In this document: piece after piece, positions 52,512 through 64,000 of the stretch
How positions within the stretch are numbered: position 1 is the stretch's first letter
Layout of the letters: every line of letters starts with the position of its first letter
NCBI GenBank assembly: GCA_013365365.1
Contig: JABVXU010000126.1
Span: forward strand, 1-64,000
Source: Cruorifilaria tuberocauda
Lineage: Eukaryota > Nematoda > Chromadorea > Rhabditida > Onchocercidae
DNA: 64,000 bases
Direction of reading: 5' to 3'
Notes under the pieces: model-generated
Told to the model about the DNA's origin: nothing
Database searches by the model: none
Seen by the model: the letters and a program-made list of their open reading frames with translations, nothing else
Position numbers and translations under genes: made by a program

Positions 52512-55500
52512 ATGAACGATAATAGTGAATCATCGTTTTCACCGGTCGAAAACTATAACACTGATAAGCAATTGGCAAGCGATGGTTATGATTTGCAATC
52601 TTTACATAATCAAAAGTAATAATTATAAATTGGAAATTTTTGTTAGAGCACTGGAGAAGTTTGTTGTTTTTTATGCCTGTCAAATTCTCAATTGTTCGTT
52701 CATAGTTTACGGAATCAAATATTTCTGTGTGTTTTAGACAAATAAGTAATGGTTCCGGATGGAGAATGAATTTAAAAAATGATAACCGGAAGAATGAAAC
52801 GACAATTAATACAAAACGAATATCCTTCTTATCGATCGTTTGTTTTTAATTGAAATTTAACCACTCTTCGTGGATCGATTTCAACATTTGAATCTTTTTC
52901 TAGACTTGATTTATTACTCAGCTAATTAATTAGAATAATTTTAGTATCGTTATGCGAAACCTTTGGATTATTTTTTGCTAGCAGCTGGCATTTTACTAAG
53001 CATAGCTCAAGGCTGTTTACAAGCTGTCCAAGCGATTATCTTCAAAAGGTTAGCGGACACACTGATCGAAGGTCAAGCAAAATGGAAAACTAAGTATTTT
53101 GATGAAATAAAATTTCACAATGGAGCAATAGGAGCTATATACATGTACTTTGGATACGGCATTGGAATTTTCATCCTGGCAACTCTTTCTGTAAGTATTT
53201 TGTAAATAGAAAATTGTATTCTGAGCGTCTATAATATCAAATTTTCAGTCATTTAAAACGGTGCACTCAATTAAATGAAAAATTCTTAGGAATTGGGAAG
53301 AAGATGTTAAGATCGAGTCATCTGACTGATTGGATTTATTCTAGATCAGATTAATAGCGTTCAGTAAACGTGGAATTCTGATCTTCATTTTATCATACTA
53401 TAAGTAATTGATTAACATGCATATTGATAAAAGTTATTTTTCCATTTCAGCTAATTTTTACTTTTACGCTCCATTTTTCATTATTTCTTTTGAAGTATTA
53501 AATTTCGATTTCAAATTCGCAACAACTGTAGATGATTTGTTGGCATACAGTTTGTGAGAGACAAATTCATCAAATTCGCGAACATTATTTTGCTGCAGTA
53601 CTGCGACAGGACATGAGTTGGTTCGATACACATCCGTCTGGTGAACTGATAACAAGGATGTCTGAGTAAGTACTGTGAGATTTTTGAAATTAAATCTTCG
53701 ATTAGTGACCAAGCTATCTGGCGAATCAAGTTACTAAAAAAGATAACATTTTACTCTTTCTTTATTATCAAGAATATTTATGTTTCTCGTCAATGATTGA
53801 ATTAGAAAGGAAAATTTCCTTCAGAGCTCAAAATCATTAACTGGATGAAGATATAAAAAGGGAAAAGATTATGACGCAACTTCAGATTTCAACATGCATT
53901 TCTACTCAATATATGAATCCAATTTAGAATGATTATATAAATTAAAACTATTTTCGAGTCTGTAGAATTTTTCATCTTTGCTTCTTTTTTTAAATCAAAA
54001 TATAGCAAATTTATTTAAAATTAAATTCAATGTTTTAGTGGTATTGATAGAATAAAAGATGGCATTGGTGATAAATTGGGTGTTTTGTTTTCGTATGGAA
54101 CAGCATTTGTCGCTGGATTAGTTGTAGCTTTCATATGCAGGTAAACTTCAATTATCTTTCTAAGCAGTTTTAATTTTGTTCAAGTAATTTTGCTGTTAAG
54201 GATAAAAAGCGAAGTTTTTTTTCTCATTTTTCCTGAAAATCTTTATCATTCTGATAGTTAACAAGCAATTATAATCTATTGAATAACTTTAGAATCAAAA
54301 TTAGACTTAATATTTCATGAGATTTAAATACGATAAATTTTCAAAATTCGCCCCGTCAAAAATATATTTTCTTTTTTTTGTTGTTGCAGCTGGCGTATGA
54401 CATTGGTAATGCTGGCTTTTATGCCAATTTTGGCCGTGCTAACAAGTTTCTTAACAAGAGTAAGCTTCATTTCCTGAAGTAATTGTCAAGTTGTAGAGAG
54501 AAAGCGAAATCATTTTAATCATAATTATAAGACAATGATGATGTCTTCGCTAAAATGATTCTTATTTTTCCAGAAATCTCATAAAATCTTCCATAACATT
54601 GTGATTTGCATTCTTAGATATATATATCTTTGTTACTACAACTTTTCGCTTGCACCTCTAGAATAGAAACTGAAATTGAAATAGTTCATATGTGATTAAG
54701 GCTAAATTCAGTTTGTGTCAACAAGCGTACGAAAGGAATTGCAAGCATATGAAAAAGCAGGCGCAGTAGCTGAAGAAGTAATTGTCGGAATTCGAACAGT
54801 TATCGCTTTAAATGGTCAAAAGAAGGAAATTAAAAGGTATCCTCCAGAATGAATCACCATTTATTTTATAGTAATCATAAACTCCTCTCTCTCTCAGTTT
54901 CTCTTTCTGTCATCAGTAGTAAATATAAAGTGAAGATGGAAGAAGGGATGTTGTGGATAGAAATAATTGATAATTCAATTTACTAAATAAACGAAAAATT
55001 GAATTTCTAACAATAATTTTATAATTTCATTAATTATTCATATACCTGAAAAGAGAAATTTAGATATCAAACTGAATTGAACAAAGCATCGGCGTTTGGT
55101 CGACGTAAGGCTTTGTTTATTGCGCTTGGAACTGCATGGCTCTATTGTCTTATTTTCGTTGGAATGGGTATTACATTTTGGTGGGTGGATTTCTTTTCTT
55201 TCTCATTTCTTTATTATTTTTTTTATTCTTTATTAATTTGTATTCAGTTTAATTAGCAATCTTTAATCTCGTAGAGATTAAATCTTATTCAAAAGCCAAT
55301 GAAAGGACAATATAAATGATGGCGATTCTAATGGAATGGTTCAAAGTTGTTTACTTTTTTATGCTTTATGTACTAAAGAAAGTATGAATAAATGTGCTTC
55401 TAACAAAGTTTGAGTATTTAAGGTACGGTACTAAGATATACAACGACGGCTTCATACAGCCAGGTGCTGTATTTGCTACCTTTTGGGCGGCAATGGGTGG

Positions 55501-58500
55501 TTTTTTATCACTTGGTATGGCTATACCACAAATTGGTGTAATAATGACTGCACAAACTGCAGCAAATTCCATTTTCGAAGTTATTGATCGAGTAAGTTAT
55601 AAGTAAACAATTCTCTTCGATAATCAATAAAATGACTCTGAAATTTTCAGTTTCTCGGAAATTCGATAAATATGTCATGAACGTTATGATTTATTATTTC
55701 GCAAGTTTTATCAATTTACAATTGATTAAATAAGCATTTTATTCTTCTTCGTATAGCGTTATGATTTATTTGAATAGGCATGAAAAAGTTTTTTTTTTTT
55801 CAAAGTTAAACTTAAAATAATCATTTTATTTCATCTATTCGTTTGCTGAGTATTGTTAGTTTTGTATCGAATAGTATTAGAATTTAATTTAAGAATTGAT
55901 TAGACAGTGTATCATATTAAATTACTAAATAGCAATATGGTAAATGATAACTAGAAATCTTAAGTTTCATTTCATCCATTCGTTTGTATTATTTTACGGT
56001 GAAAATTAGACACATATCATAAGGAAAGAAATATGAAATCAATTCTCCTATATGCTCGTTTCAACAATAATTATCTCTTACAGATACCGGAAATTGATTG
56101 CCAAAGCTCAGAAGGAATAAGCTTAACAAATCCGAAAGGTGAAATTGAATTTAAGGATGTTCGTTTCCGCTACCCTACAAGATCAGAAGAAGAGGTTTTA
56201 AAAGGAATAAGCTTTAAGGTATTAATTGTAATGCAAAATTGGACTAGTATGAAATTTGAAATTAGTTGTTCTGAAGAAATTAAAGTTAGAGGGGTAATAG
56301 GGCAAATAGGAAAAAAGCGGCAAAATTGAGAGAAATAAGAGAAATAACTTAAAGATGAGAAAGAGTGAAATTAAATCAAATCACAACTAAATTATTACTT
56401 AAAAAATAGGTGAAAGCAGAGCAATCAGTGGCATTGGTTGGTTCAAGTGGATGTGGTAAAAGCACTTTGATTGGTCTGTTACTTCGATACTACAATCAAG
56501 AATGTGGTGAGGTAAACTGTTTTCCATGAATTTTCAAATTATAAATTGAAATTGGAAGAATTCGAATATTTCTATTTGGACATTAAGTCATGGCAGTGTG
56601 TTTTTGTGGAATTAAACAGCAATGAAATTGATAGGTTCTATGCAAATTATAGATTTTTAGTATAAATTATAATCTGCAATAATTCTACCACAGCATTAAG
56701 TTAGTATTGAATAGATAAGATAAAAGCTTTTAGTTGACAATTGATGGCATTCCACTCAATTTGATCAACATTCGATGGTTGCGTCAAATGGTCAGTGTGG
56801 TATCACAAGAGCCTGTACTCTTTGCGGCAACTGTTGAAGAGAACATACGACTCGGTAATGCTTTACCAATAAAGCTCTCATGGAAAAAAATGAAATTTGT
56901 TAGCATGAAAATTTAACAAATTTAATTCATAAAAACAGAATATTGTTTAGGGAATGAAAAAATGACGATAGAAGAGATGGAAAGAGTTTGTCAAATAGCA
57001 AATGCACACAATTTCATCCAGGAACTTCCAATGGTAATTTCAACTTCTTTCTAACTTTGATTTAATACATTGTCGATGAGATATGTAATTTGATCAAATT
57101 CATTTAGGGCTATAAAACATGTATTGGTGAAGGTGGCGTAAAACTCTCCGGTGGACAAAAACAACGTATCGCTATAGCTCGTGCTCTAATAAAAGATCCG
57201 AAAATTTTGCTTCTCGATGAAGCTACCACTGCACTGGACAGCAGAAGCGAAAAAATTGTGCAGCATGCTTTGGAGAAGGTAGAATTATTTTCTCGCTTGT
57301 TTAGATGTTTACATGCATTTATTATGATCATTTCAGGCTAGCGTTGGACGTACTACTCTTACCGTAGCACATCGACTTTCAACAATTCGAAATGCAGATC
57401 AGATCATTGTAATGGATCATGGAAAAGTTGTTGAAAGAGGTATGAAAATTTTGGAAAAGAATCTAATAATTCAATTGAAAATCTTTAATTCATTAAGGTA
57501 CGCATGAAGAACTAATGGCGCATGGCGGTATATATATGAAATTAGTGACTTCACAAGATGTTGAGAAATTAGCAAAAGAAAGTGCGCCAAATTCTGAAAA
57601 AGAGGCAGGTGAGACTGTTATTTTGTTAAATTAAGAACTATTTGTCTTTTGTAGCTCATTGCTTCATTGGAATTTAGGATTTTCGGACTTCTAGACCAGC
57701 GGATTAGCATTGAGTATAATACAACAAGAATTTTATCGTAATTTTGTTAGAAATGAAAGATGAAATTCAATACAAGTCCCTCGTCGTATGACATAAATTT
57801 GCCTGATTCTGCTTTTAATGAAATTTTCAAATGTAATATTTTTGCACAATAATGTGTTAATGTAATCTTATAGTACCGATAATCTCAATTCAAAATTATA
57901 GATAATATTGCATGTCGATCTTGTGGGCTCTTAAGCAATAAATTTTCTCTTTAGCTCAATTTAATAAACTTTTCAAATATTTTAGAAATTGGAAGTTATC
58001 TGTCATCATGGGATATCAAATCCTTTCTGTAGATGAAATACATCATCATACTTCAGACTAAATATTACTTCTAGTTATGTAGCAAAATGTATTCTACATA
58101 TCATCCTTAAAAACAAGTTGGTTTCAACAAATCGAATTCAGATTTCTGAATGACACTTTTTTTCCTTCCTGTATCAGTTGCTATCATCAACAATTGCTAA
58201 TATTTTCTCAGGAATCATGAAAGATGAAGAAGAAATGGTAAGTTCGATGCGAACTAAGTCGCCAGATCAATTATTCCGGTCAGCATCTACCACCTCTTCC
58301 ATTAGTCAGCATGCCGAGGATTCAAAAGTATAATTTCTCCTCTCTTCTTACAAATAATAACATCAAGGCAGGACGGATAAACAATTTCTTGCGATATGAA
58401 AAGTTAAACTTTTCAAGCCTTACTATCGTACTGCAAGTCAATTGTATACATGAAGTATGCATACAACATACATGCATTCGAGGAATCCAGTAGCATTATC

Positions 58501-61500
58501 GAGTCTTCAATTTCATTTTGATCTTCAGATACATCCTTCTATTTTGCAGCAAGAAGTAAATGAAGTGAAAGAGAAGAAGAAATCCCATTTGTTGAATATT
58601 TTGCGATTCGCACATGATAAATGGTTTTTAGTACTTTTCGCACTAATTTTTGCGATTCTAAAAGGATTTATGTTTCCTATTTTCTCGATTATCTATGGAT
58701 CCATGTTTGAGGTAACTAATCAATAATAAATATCCTCTGATTCGACAATGATTAAGGGTAATAAATTTTTATATTTAAAGATTGTTTCGCAAATTGTATT
58801 ACAGTCGTTAGCAAAACAAAGTGCGGAGCAAAGGTCACACGAGGCTTTAAAGAATGCCATATATTTTATGATACTGGGCATCAGTTGCGGATTTATAACA
58901 TTCTTAGCAAGCTATTTCTTCTCTATTCTCGGTCAATTGCTTACCAAACGATTACGCGTGACAGTATTCGCCAACATTATCAATCAGGTCGCATTTTCCG
59001 GAAAAAACTGACGTAATTAAAAAAGCAAAGGAAGTCAAGTTGACATATTGGACCCAAAAAAATTAATAAATTAGATTTAGAAGTATAGAACTATTTCAGA
59101 AGGAAAAAGAAGAAGGAATATTTTCTTATGCTTGTACTGTTTGACAATAATCCTGATATTCTTTCAAATTTATTTACTTTTCAGGATGGAGAATATTTTG
59201 ATTCACCGGATAATGTACCGGGTAATCTAATTACTAGATTAGCTACCGATGTACCAAATATTTGCGCTGCAATTGATCATAGGTATTTTTGTATTTATAA
59301 TGATATTAACATTTCTCAGGGAATCAAGGAAGTCTAAAATATGTATTTCAGGCTTGCAGATGTGTTTCAAGCGATAATTTCTATCATACTTGGTATTGGA
59401 GTTGCATTCTATTACGGTCCTAAAATGGCACCAATAGGTATTCTGACAACCGTAATGCTAATGCTTTCTCAAATAATCATTACGCAGTATCTAAAGAAGC
59501 GATCGCAAACCCATGAAATGTTAGCTCATGAACCATTACAGGTACATCTGCTGCTTCATTTATTCATTATTCAATTATCTGCCTAATATAGCTTACAAAG
59601 TCTTGCGATCACCCTTCAGTATGTCAACAAATTTGTCAATAAATTTTTTATAGCTCGCTACAGAAGCATTAAAGTACCATAAAGCAGTGCAATATTTAAC
59701 TCGTGAAAGGCATTTCTGTGATGAATTTAATCAACAAATGCGGAAATTACACAGCAAAAAGTTACACAATGGCATTATTCAAGCTTTTGCTTTTGCACTT
59801 CATTCATCTTTCACTTTTTTTAATTTTGCCATAGCATATCGTTATGGTTTATGGCTTATAGAGAATGGAAGTACCAATCCATTTCAAGTATTTCAGTAAG
59901 TTCACAATTTAATGTAGCAATTATATATGGGACATGAATCAGTAGTATTTTATCTTTCATACGTAATCTCTTATCAGAAAACATCATGACATTTCGATAA
60001 GATTTAAAGCTAGCATTTGGAACAAGAAAATCGAGTTATATACAATTTTTTGAATTGCATATCAGTAAGATTGCAGTAATACTATTAATCAATGAAGAAG
60101 TATTTCAATTTGAGGCTAAACATCGATATTTACAGGGTAGTTGCAACATTAAATGTGGCATCTTTGAGTGTTTTAGCTATTGGAACTTATCTCCCGGAAT
60201 ACATACGAGCACGTACAAGCGCAAGTTTGATCTTTAAAATGCTTGCTAAAAAATCAAAAATTAACGGCTTATCGGAAGGTGGAAGGAAAGAAGTAATTTT
60301 TATTTAACATTTTTCATAAGATTTTTGTTTTAAGTAGATATGACACTTCTTCTGTATTGCTTATTGCAAGTCATCTCATTTTATTTCCTAATCTATTTAA
60401 TTTTACTCTCTTCATCCTATTTTTAATTGCTTAATTATTATTTGAACCTAAAACATCATTTTGCTGGTCATTGAGAGATATGATTGCACTGATTGATGGT
60501 ATCGTTCATGACAGATGGCTAAGTTTGATATTTCTCTTTCTTCCATGATCAATATTTCCCAAATCCATGAAAATTGATAATCAAAAAAATGCTTTACAGA
60601 AAAAATTATAGTAGTGAATGCTCGGAGACTGTATATGAGTTAGATAATCAATAAGCAAATAAAAAATGAATTCGATGAAAGTTATTTTTACGGAGCTGTT
60701 TCATAGGTACTAAAAGGTGACGTGAAACTTGAAAATGTACGATTTGCATATCCAGTAAGTAAAAAAAAACTGGTATTAAAAGGGCTAACAATGGAAGCAT
60801 TGAAAGGTAAAAGGACAGCATTGGTTGGCTCAAGTGGATGCGGTAAATCAACAATAATTCAGCTAATTGAGCGATTTTACGACCCATTCAATGGTGCAAT
60901 TGTAAATTCTTATTATATGATAAAATCAAAATTTTTGATTTAGAATGTGATTCCAAGTCAACTATTAAGCATGAATAATAATACTTAGAGAGGTTGATTT
61001 GAGGTGAAATTTTTAAGCTCATAAAAACTGTTAAAGATACGCTATGAGATAATTGAAAGCATAGGAACGAATTTTTTAAATGAATGTTTTAGGCAAAGAA
61101 ATTCGATCAGAAATGCAAGATATAGGAGAGAATCAGTAGTATTTCTCCGATGTTTTATCAGATAAGGAATTTTTGAGTGATTTCTAATTTGGAATTTCAG
61201 ATGACGATATTTTAGATGTATGACAACATCGATTTGCGACATTTGAATCTTTATAATCTTCGAAATCAAATAGCTTTAGTAAGCCAAGAACCAATCCTAT
61301 TCAACTATTCAATTCGTGAAAATATTGCTTATGGCTTAATTAACATTCGTCAAAAGCAAATTGAGGAAGCTGCAAAACTAGCTAATGCTCATCATTTCAT
61401 AATGGAAATGAAAAATGTATGTATTTCTATCAGTGTTTATTTGTTGAACGATACTTATTTGTTGAACAGTACTAATTTTAATTTTCATATCGAATCAGGG

Positions 61501-61939
61501 CTATGAAACGATCGTCGGTGAAAGTGGTGGACAGTTATCTGGTGGTCAAAAGCAACGCATCGCTATTGCACGAGCTATAATTCGAAATCCAACAATACTT
61601 TTGTTGGACGAAGCGACCAGTGCCTTAGATGCCGAGAACGAAAAGGTAAAATTTCAAAATTTGAAATGTCTTTCCTTATGTTACCATACTTTTCATTTTT
61701 GTTTTAAAATTTCATTTATCTGACAGAACAAACTTTGTTAGGTTGTGCAAGAAGCCTTAGAAAGAGCTTGTAACGGTCGGACATGCATTATCATAGCTCA
61801 TCGTTTATCGAGCATCCAGAATTCGGATCAAATTCTGGTTATGAACGATGGTGCCATAGTCGAATTTGGTACTCATCAAGAGTTGTTACATCAGAAAGGT
61901 CTTTATGCTAATTTGATTGAAATGCAAAATCTTCAGTAA
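52512..61939 (+). CDS. pgp: P-glycoprotein, full-length ABCB multidrug-type ABC transporter
   Basis: Twenty-seven exons: 52512-52615, 52738-52837, 52945-53190, 53532-53665, 54039-54140, 54390-54459, 54712-54836, 55064-55180, 55423-55591, 56084-56218, 56410-56511, 56734-56854, 56951-57033, 57108-57278, 57337-57439, 57498-57608, 58212-58327, 58550-58711, 58805-58987, 59185-59282, 59352-59541, 59654-59895, 60136-60292, 60707-60901, 61216-61416, 61499-61645, 61742-61939 (TAA). All phases fit; 1293 aa, the usual TMD-NBD-TMD-NBD length. NBD1: Walker [10 protein letters not shown] (445-453), Q-loop Q493, LSGGQ (549-553), Walker B with E574, H605. NBD2: GSSGCGKST (1088-1096), LSGGQ (1192-1196), E1217, H1248. 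Both ATP sites therefore look competent. [16 protein letters not shown] leads into TM1, and a charged linker (about 645-720) joins the halves. The family exports lipophilic drugs and xenobiotics across the plasma membrane; in parasitic nematodes it is studied for macrocyclic lactone handling. The exact PGP subtype is not assignable by eye. Confidence 0.96.
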
Positions 61940-62440
61940 ATAGTGCTTTTCGCTCATTTCATCAGTAGTGAGCATTTTGCATTTGTTTATTTTTGTGCTT
62001 TGTTCATTTTCTGCTGATTTTGCAAATATTTCTCGAAGAAATATAATGCATTCCACTGCGATCCGTTAAGGATTTGGGGGTATTATGAGCGAATATCAGA
62101 GCGAAGAGGCATACAGTCAGCTAACTTTCCTCTTATCATATCTTTTTTCTTTTCTATCATCACTTTCGACGTGAAATTATTTTTATTTCGTACAAATAAG
62201 ACAACATCTTTTTTCCACAAATATATTCTACAGATGACTTTTTAACATCTGGAATTTTTCTGTATTTTCGTTAGAGAGCTTTCTATTTCTGATAGAATCA
62301 TATTGTGATGAGCTAAAGTGTTCAAAAAATGTCAGTGTGAGATCGTTTATTTGCTTATAATTTAGCTAAATTAATACAAGATAATGCAGAGATAAATTAG
62401 GAAAAGTATTCTGATTTCTTATAGAGAAGTTCCTAAGCAT
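61940..62440. other. Convergent 3' intergenic region
   Basis: It holds the 3' UTRs of the plus-strand P-glycoprotein gene and the minus-strand Wart-like gene, about 500 bp between stop codons. No other feature is seen. Confidence 0.6.
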
Positions 62441-63918
62441 TTATATAAGTCTCTCGAATTGATCCCGGGATTTAAAACGAATGGGTGAATCCCGTTGCAG
62501 TAGACGCCAATTCGGTGGGCGATACTGGAGTGGATTCATCGGTTTGTAAGCAGCCGGTACGCCTTCAGCTACTGTTCCACCAAACTGAGCATTTCCGTTG
62601 CTTATCGCTTGCCTAAATCAGAAATATATTTTGAGATTTAAAATTTTGAAACATTTCAGTCTACATTTTCTATCTAATTCTTAAAGGTATTGCACAAGTT
62701 CGTTGTAACAAAAAAAGATAACATCTAATTATGTTACTCATCATTAAATAATGATCGATGTAATGATTTTACTTTGCATTTGAATTTAATATTTAATAGT
62801 TGGATCATGCTTAAGCTTGAGAAAAGAGAAGATCACAATCAAAAACAGAAAATTTCACTATTCAATGTTAAAGAAAACGAAAATTTCACTTTTCGTAATA
62901 TTGACGACGTCTTTCAGAGGCAGAAAGTCTGTCATCCGAACTAAAATTCATTCAAGTTAATCATAATAAAAAGACTGACTATGCTGGATGTTACGAACTG
63001 CGGAAGAAAGCTTGACATGCTTTTTTTGGAGTCATTGTGGGCTATAAAGCCTTCTTTAAAATAATTTCTAGTGGACATTGAATGACGACGACAGTGCTGT
63101 CCTTATATATCTCATGTATGGGATGTCGCTGTCGAACTACCGGAGGTTTTATTTTCCGGTATGATATCACTAAAATCTCCTTGTCAGGAAGCAGCGGATT
63201 AAAGTGATAACTGCAATAAACAATAAATATACTTTTGCATGGCGGTTATGCCTCGTGTATGCGATGTCGTTGCCGAACCACCAGAATTACCAGTAATTTT
63301 CGGACAAATTACTCGATAAACCCAAATCCGTACACCACCTCTGAAAATTTCCTATTTATTCAATTTTGGTTTGTTGAAAAAACTCAAAAAAACTTGAAGC
63401 GTTAACGTTCTCTAAGTGGGAAGTTAATCTTATAAATTCATACTGTTCGGTGCGAACATTCGAAACGAAGTCGAATTCAGATCCTTCTTTACTGTAAAGA
63501 TCCTTTTGATCCACCATGCCACCAGTATAATATGACCCGAGTGATACTAGATCTGTACCAATGTATATTTTACGTGGAACCGTAATTGTACAGCAGCGTT
63601 GGAGAATACTAAAACCATCTTTTTGTTAAATTTTGTGATCAAGAAGTTTTAAATATAAAACAAAGCAGAGAAAACTGACAAGTAAACATCATATGACGGA
63701 TCGCTAAGTGGTTCTACTTTATGTATTTATCATTGAAATTTCAATGCGGCAACTCACCTCTGTCCATTGGAAGCCCATTTCATGCCTGAAAATGTATCAG
63801 TCTCAGCTCGACAACTTGCTTGATTATCGTTACAATGAGTGCCAGATGTACCGCATGGTAGTTTGTTGCATTCCGCTTCAATGGCGCCGTCTTCATAAAC
63901 TGTCAGCTTTGTTACAAC
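62441..63918 (-). CDS. Cys-rich secreted-type protein resembling the Wart domain of hedgehog-related proteins (5' part beyond window)
   Basis: Four exons, 5' to 3': 63918-63758, 63608-63444, 63340-63233 and 62612-62441 (TAA). All junctions are phase 2, giving about 201 visible residues; upstream exons lie past the right edge. The first exon has paired cysteines (AECNKLPCG, HCNDNQASC). The second has RCCTI, then a V/I..G.....YYTGG segment and EFDFVSNVRTE; the third has RIWVYRVICPK. This Cys-Cys, glycine, YxFDFIxN, VxRxxC order resembles the Wart domain of nematode Warthog/Quahog proteins, which are secreted cuticle or matrix hedgehog relatives. No Hint autoprocessing domain follows; the C terminus is a Pro/Arg-rich tail ending QFERLI. 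The family call is from memory of the pattern and is tentative. A degenerate copy of exon 3 lies in the last intron. The 5' edge of the first exon rests on an AAAG acceptor. Confidence 0.6.
63112..63169 (-). pseudogene. Duplicated exon relic or alternative last exon of the Wart-like gene
   Basis: On the minus strand, after a TTTTAG acceptor, this 58-nt segment reads DIIPENKTSGSSTATSHT then TGA. It resembles VICPKITGNSGGSATTSHT in the exon at 63233-63340; 26 of 31 nt match over the best part. Its phase (2) would accept the upstream donor, so it could be a real alternative terminal exon instead of a relic. Confidence 0.5.
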
Positions 63919-64000
63919 CTTTAATAAAGCAAATTTCTTTTAGAGCAAAGAGTAAAATTATATTCTTGCAATTAGCCAAGTAAAGAATCTGATCTAATTG
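63919..64000. other. Intron or upstream part of the Wart-like gene at the window edge
   Basis: No exon boundary can be placed with confidence. The frame of the first visible exon stays open for a few codons upstream before a TAA. Confidence 0.4.

Noticed and set aside
53450..53531. TTTCAG acceptor at about 53444-53449 as the start of P-glycoprotein exon 4
   Set aside because: The resulting frame hits a stop before the conserved [13 protein letters not shown]. The TAG acceptor ending at 53531 keeps phase.

Overview
The window looks like nuclear DNA of a parasitic nematode, probably a clade III or filarial worm. This is inferred from strongly AT-rich DNA, genes broken into many short exons with TTTTCAG-type acceptors, trans-splice-like acceptors just upstream of some start codons, and the gene content. 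I see no bacterial genes, rRNA, tRNA or CRISPR array. Species cannot be fixed from sequence alone. Exon coordinates were built by hand, by reading conserved protein sequence across GT..AG introns and checking that codon phase is kept at each junction.

Layout. 0.3-3.4 kb (minus): a WD40-repeat protein that aligns along its length with WDR31, a ciliary protein. 3.4-20.5 kb: a 17-kb region with no gene I can support, holding simple repeats, several strong inverted repeats, one MITE-like fold-back and three TGGCGCCA palindromes. 20.5-21.6 kb and 29.8-32.9 kb (plus): two tandem CDK-inhibitor genes of the p27/Kip (CKI) family, which share a diagnostic intron position. 32.9-44.5 kb: another gene-poor stretch with a 14-bp perfect hairpin and a speculative miR-58/bantam-like hairpin. 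44.5-49.8 kb (minus): a complete 15-exon CPEB gene of the CPEB2/3/4 (Orb2) class, with RRM1, RRM2 and a ZZ zinc domain. 52.5-61.9 kb (plus): a complete 27-exon P-glycoprotein (ABCB full transporter, predicted 1293 aa) with both ATPase sites intact. 62.4-63.9 kb (minus, running off the right edge): the 3' part of a Cys-rich secreted-type gene that resembles the Wart domain of nematode hedgehog-related proteins.

The genes do not form an operon or one pathway. The two CKI genes are a local duplication that brakes cell-cycle CDKs. CPEB and the P-glycoprotein are divergent and share a 2.7-kb intergenic region, which holds a GATA-site hairpin flanked by 9-bp direct repeats. The P-glycoprotein and the Wart-like gene are convergent, with about 500 bp between stop codons.
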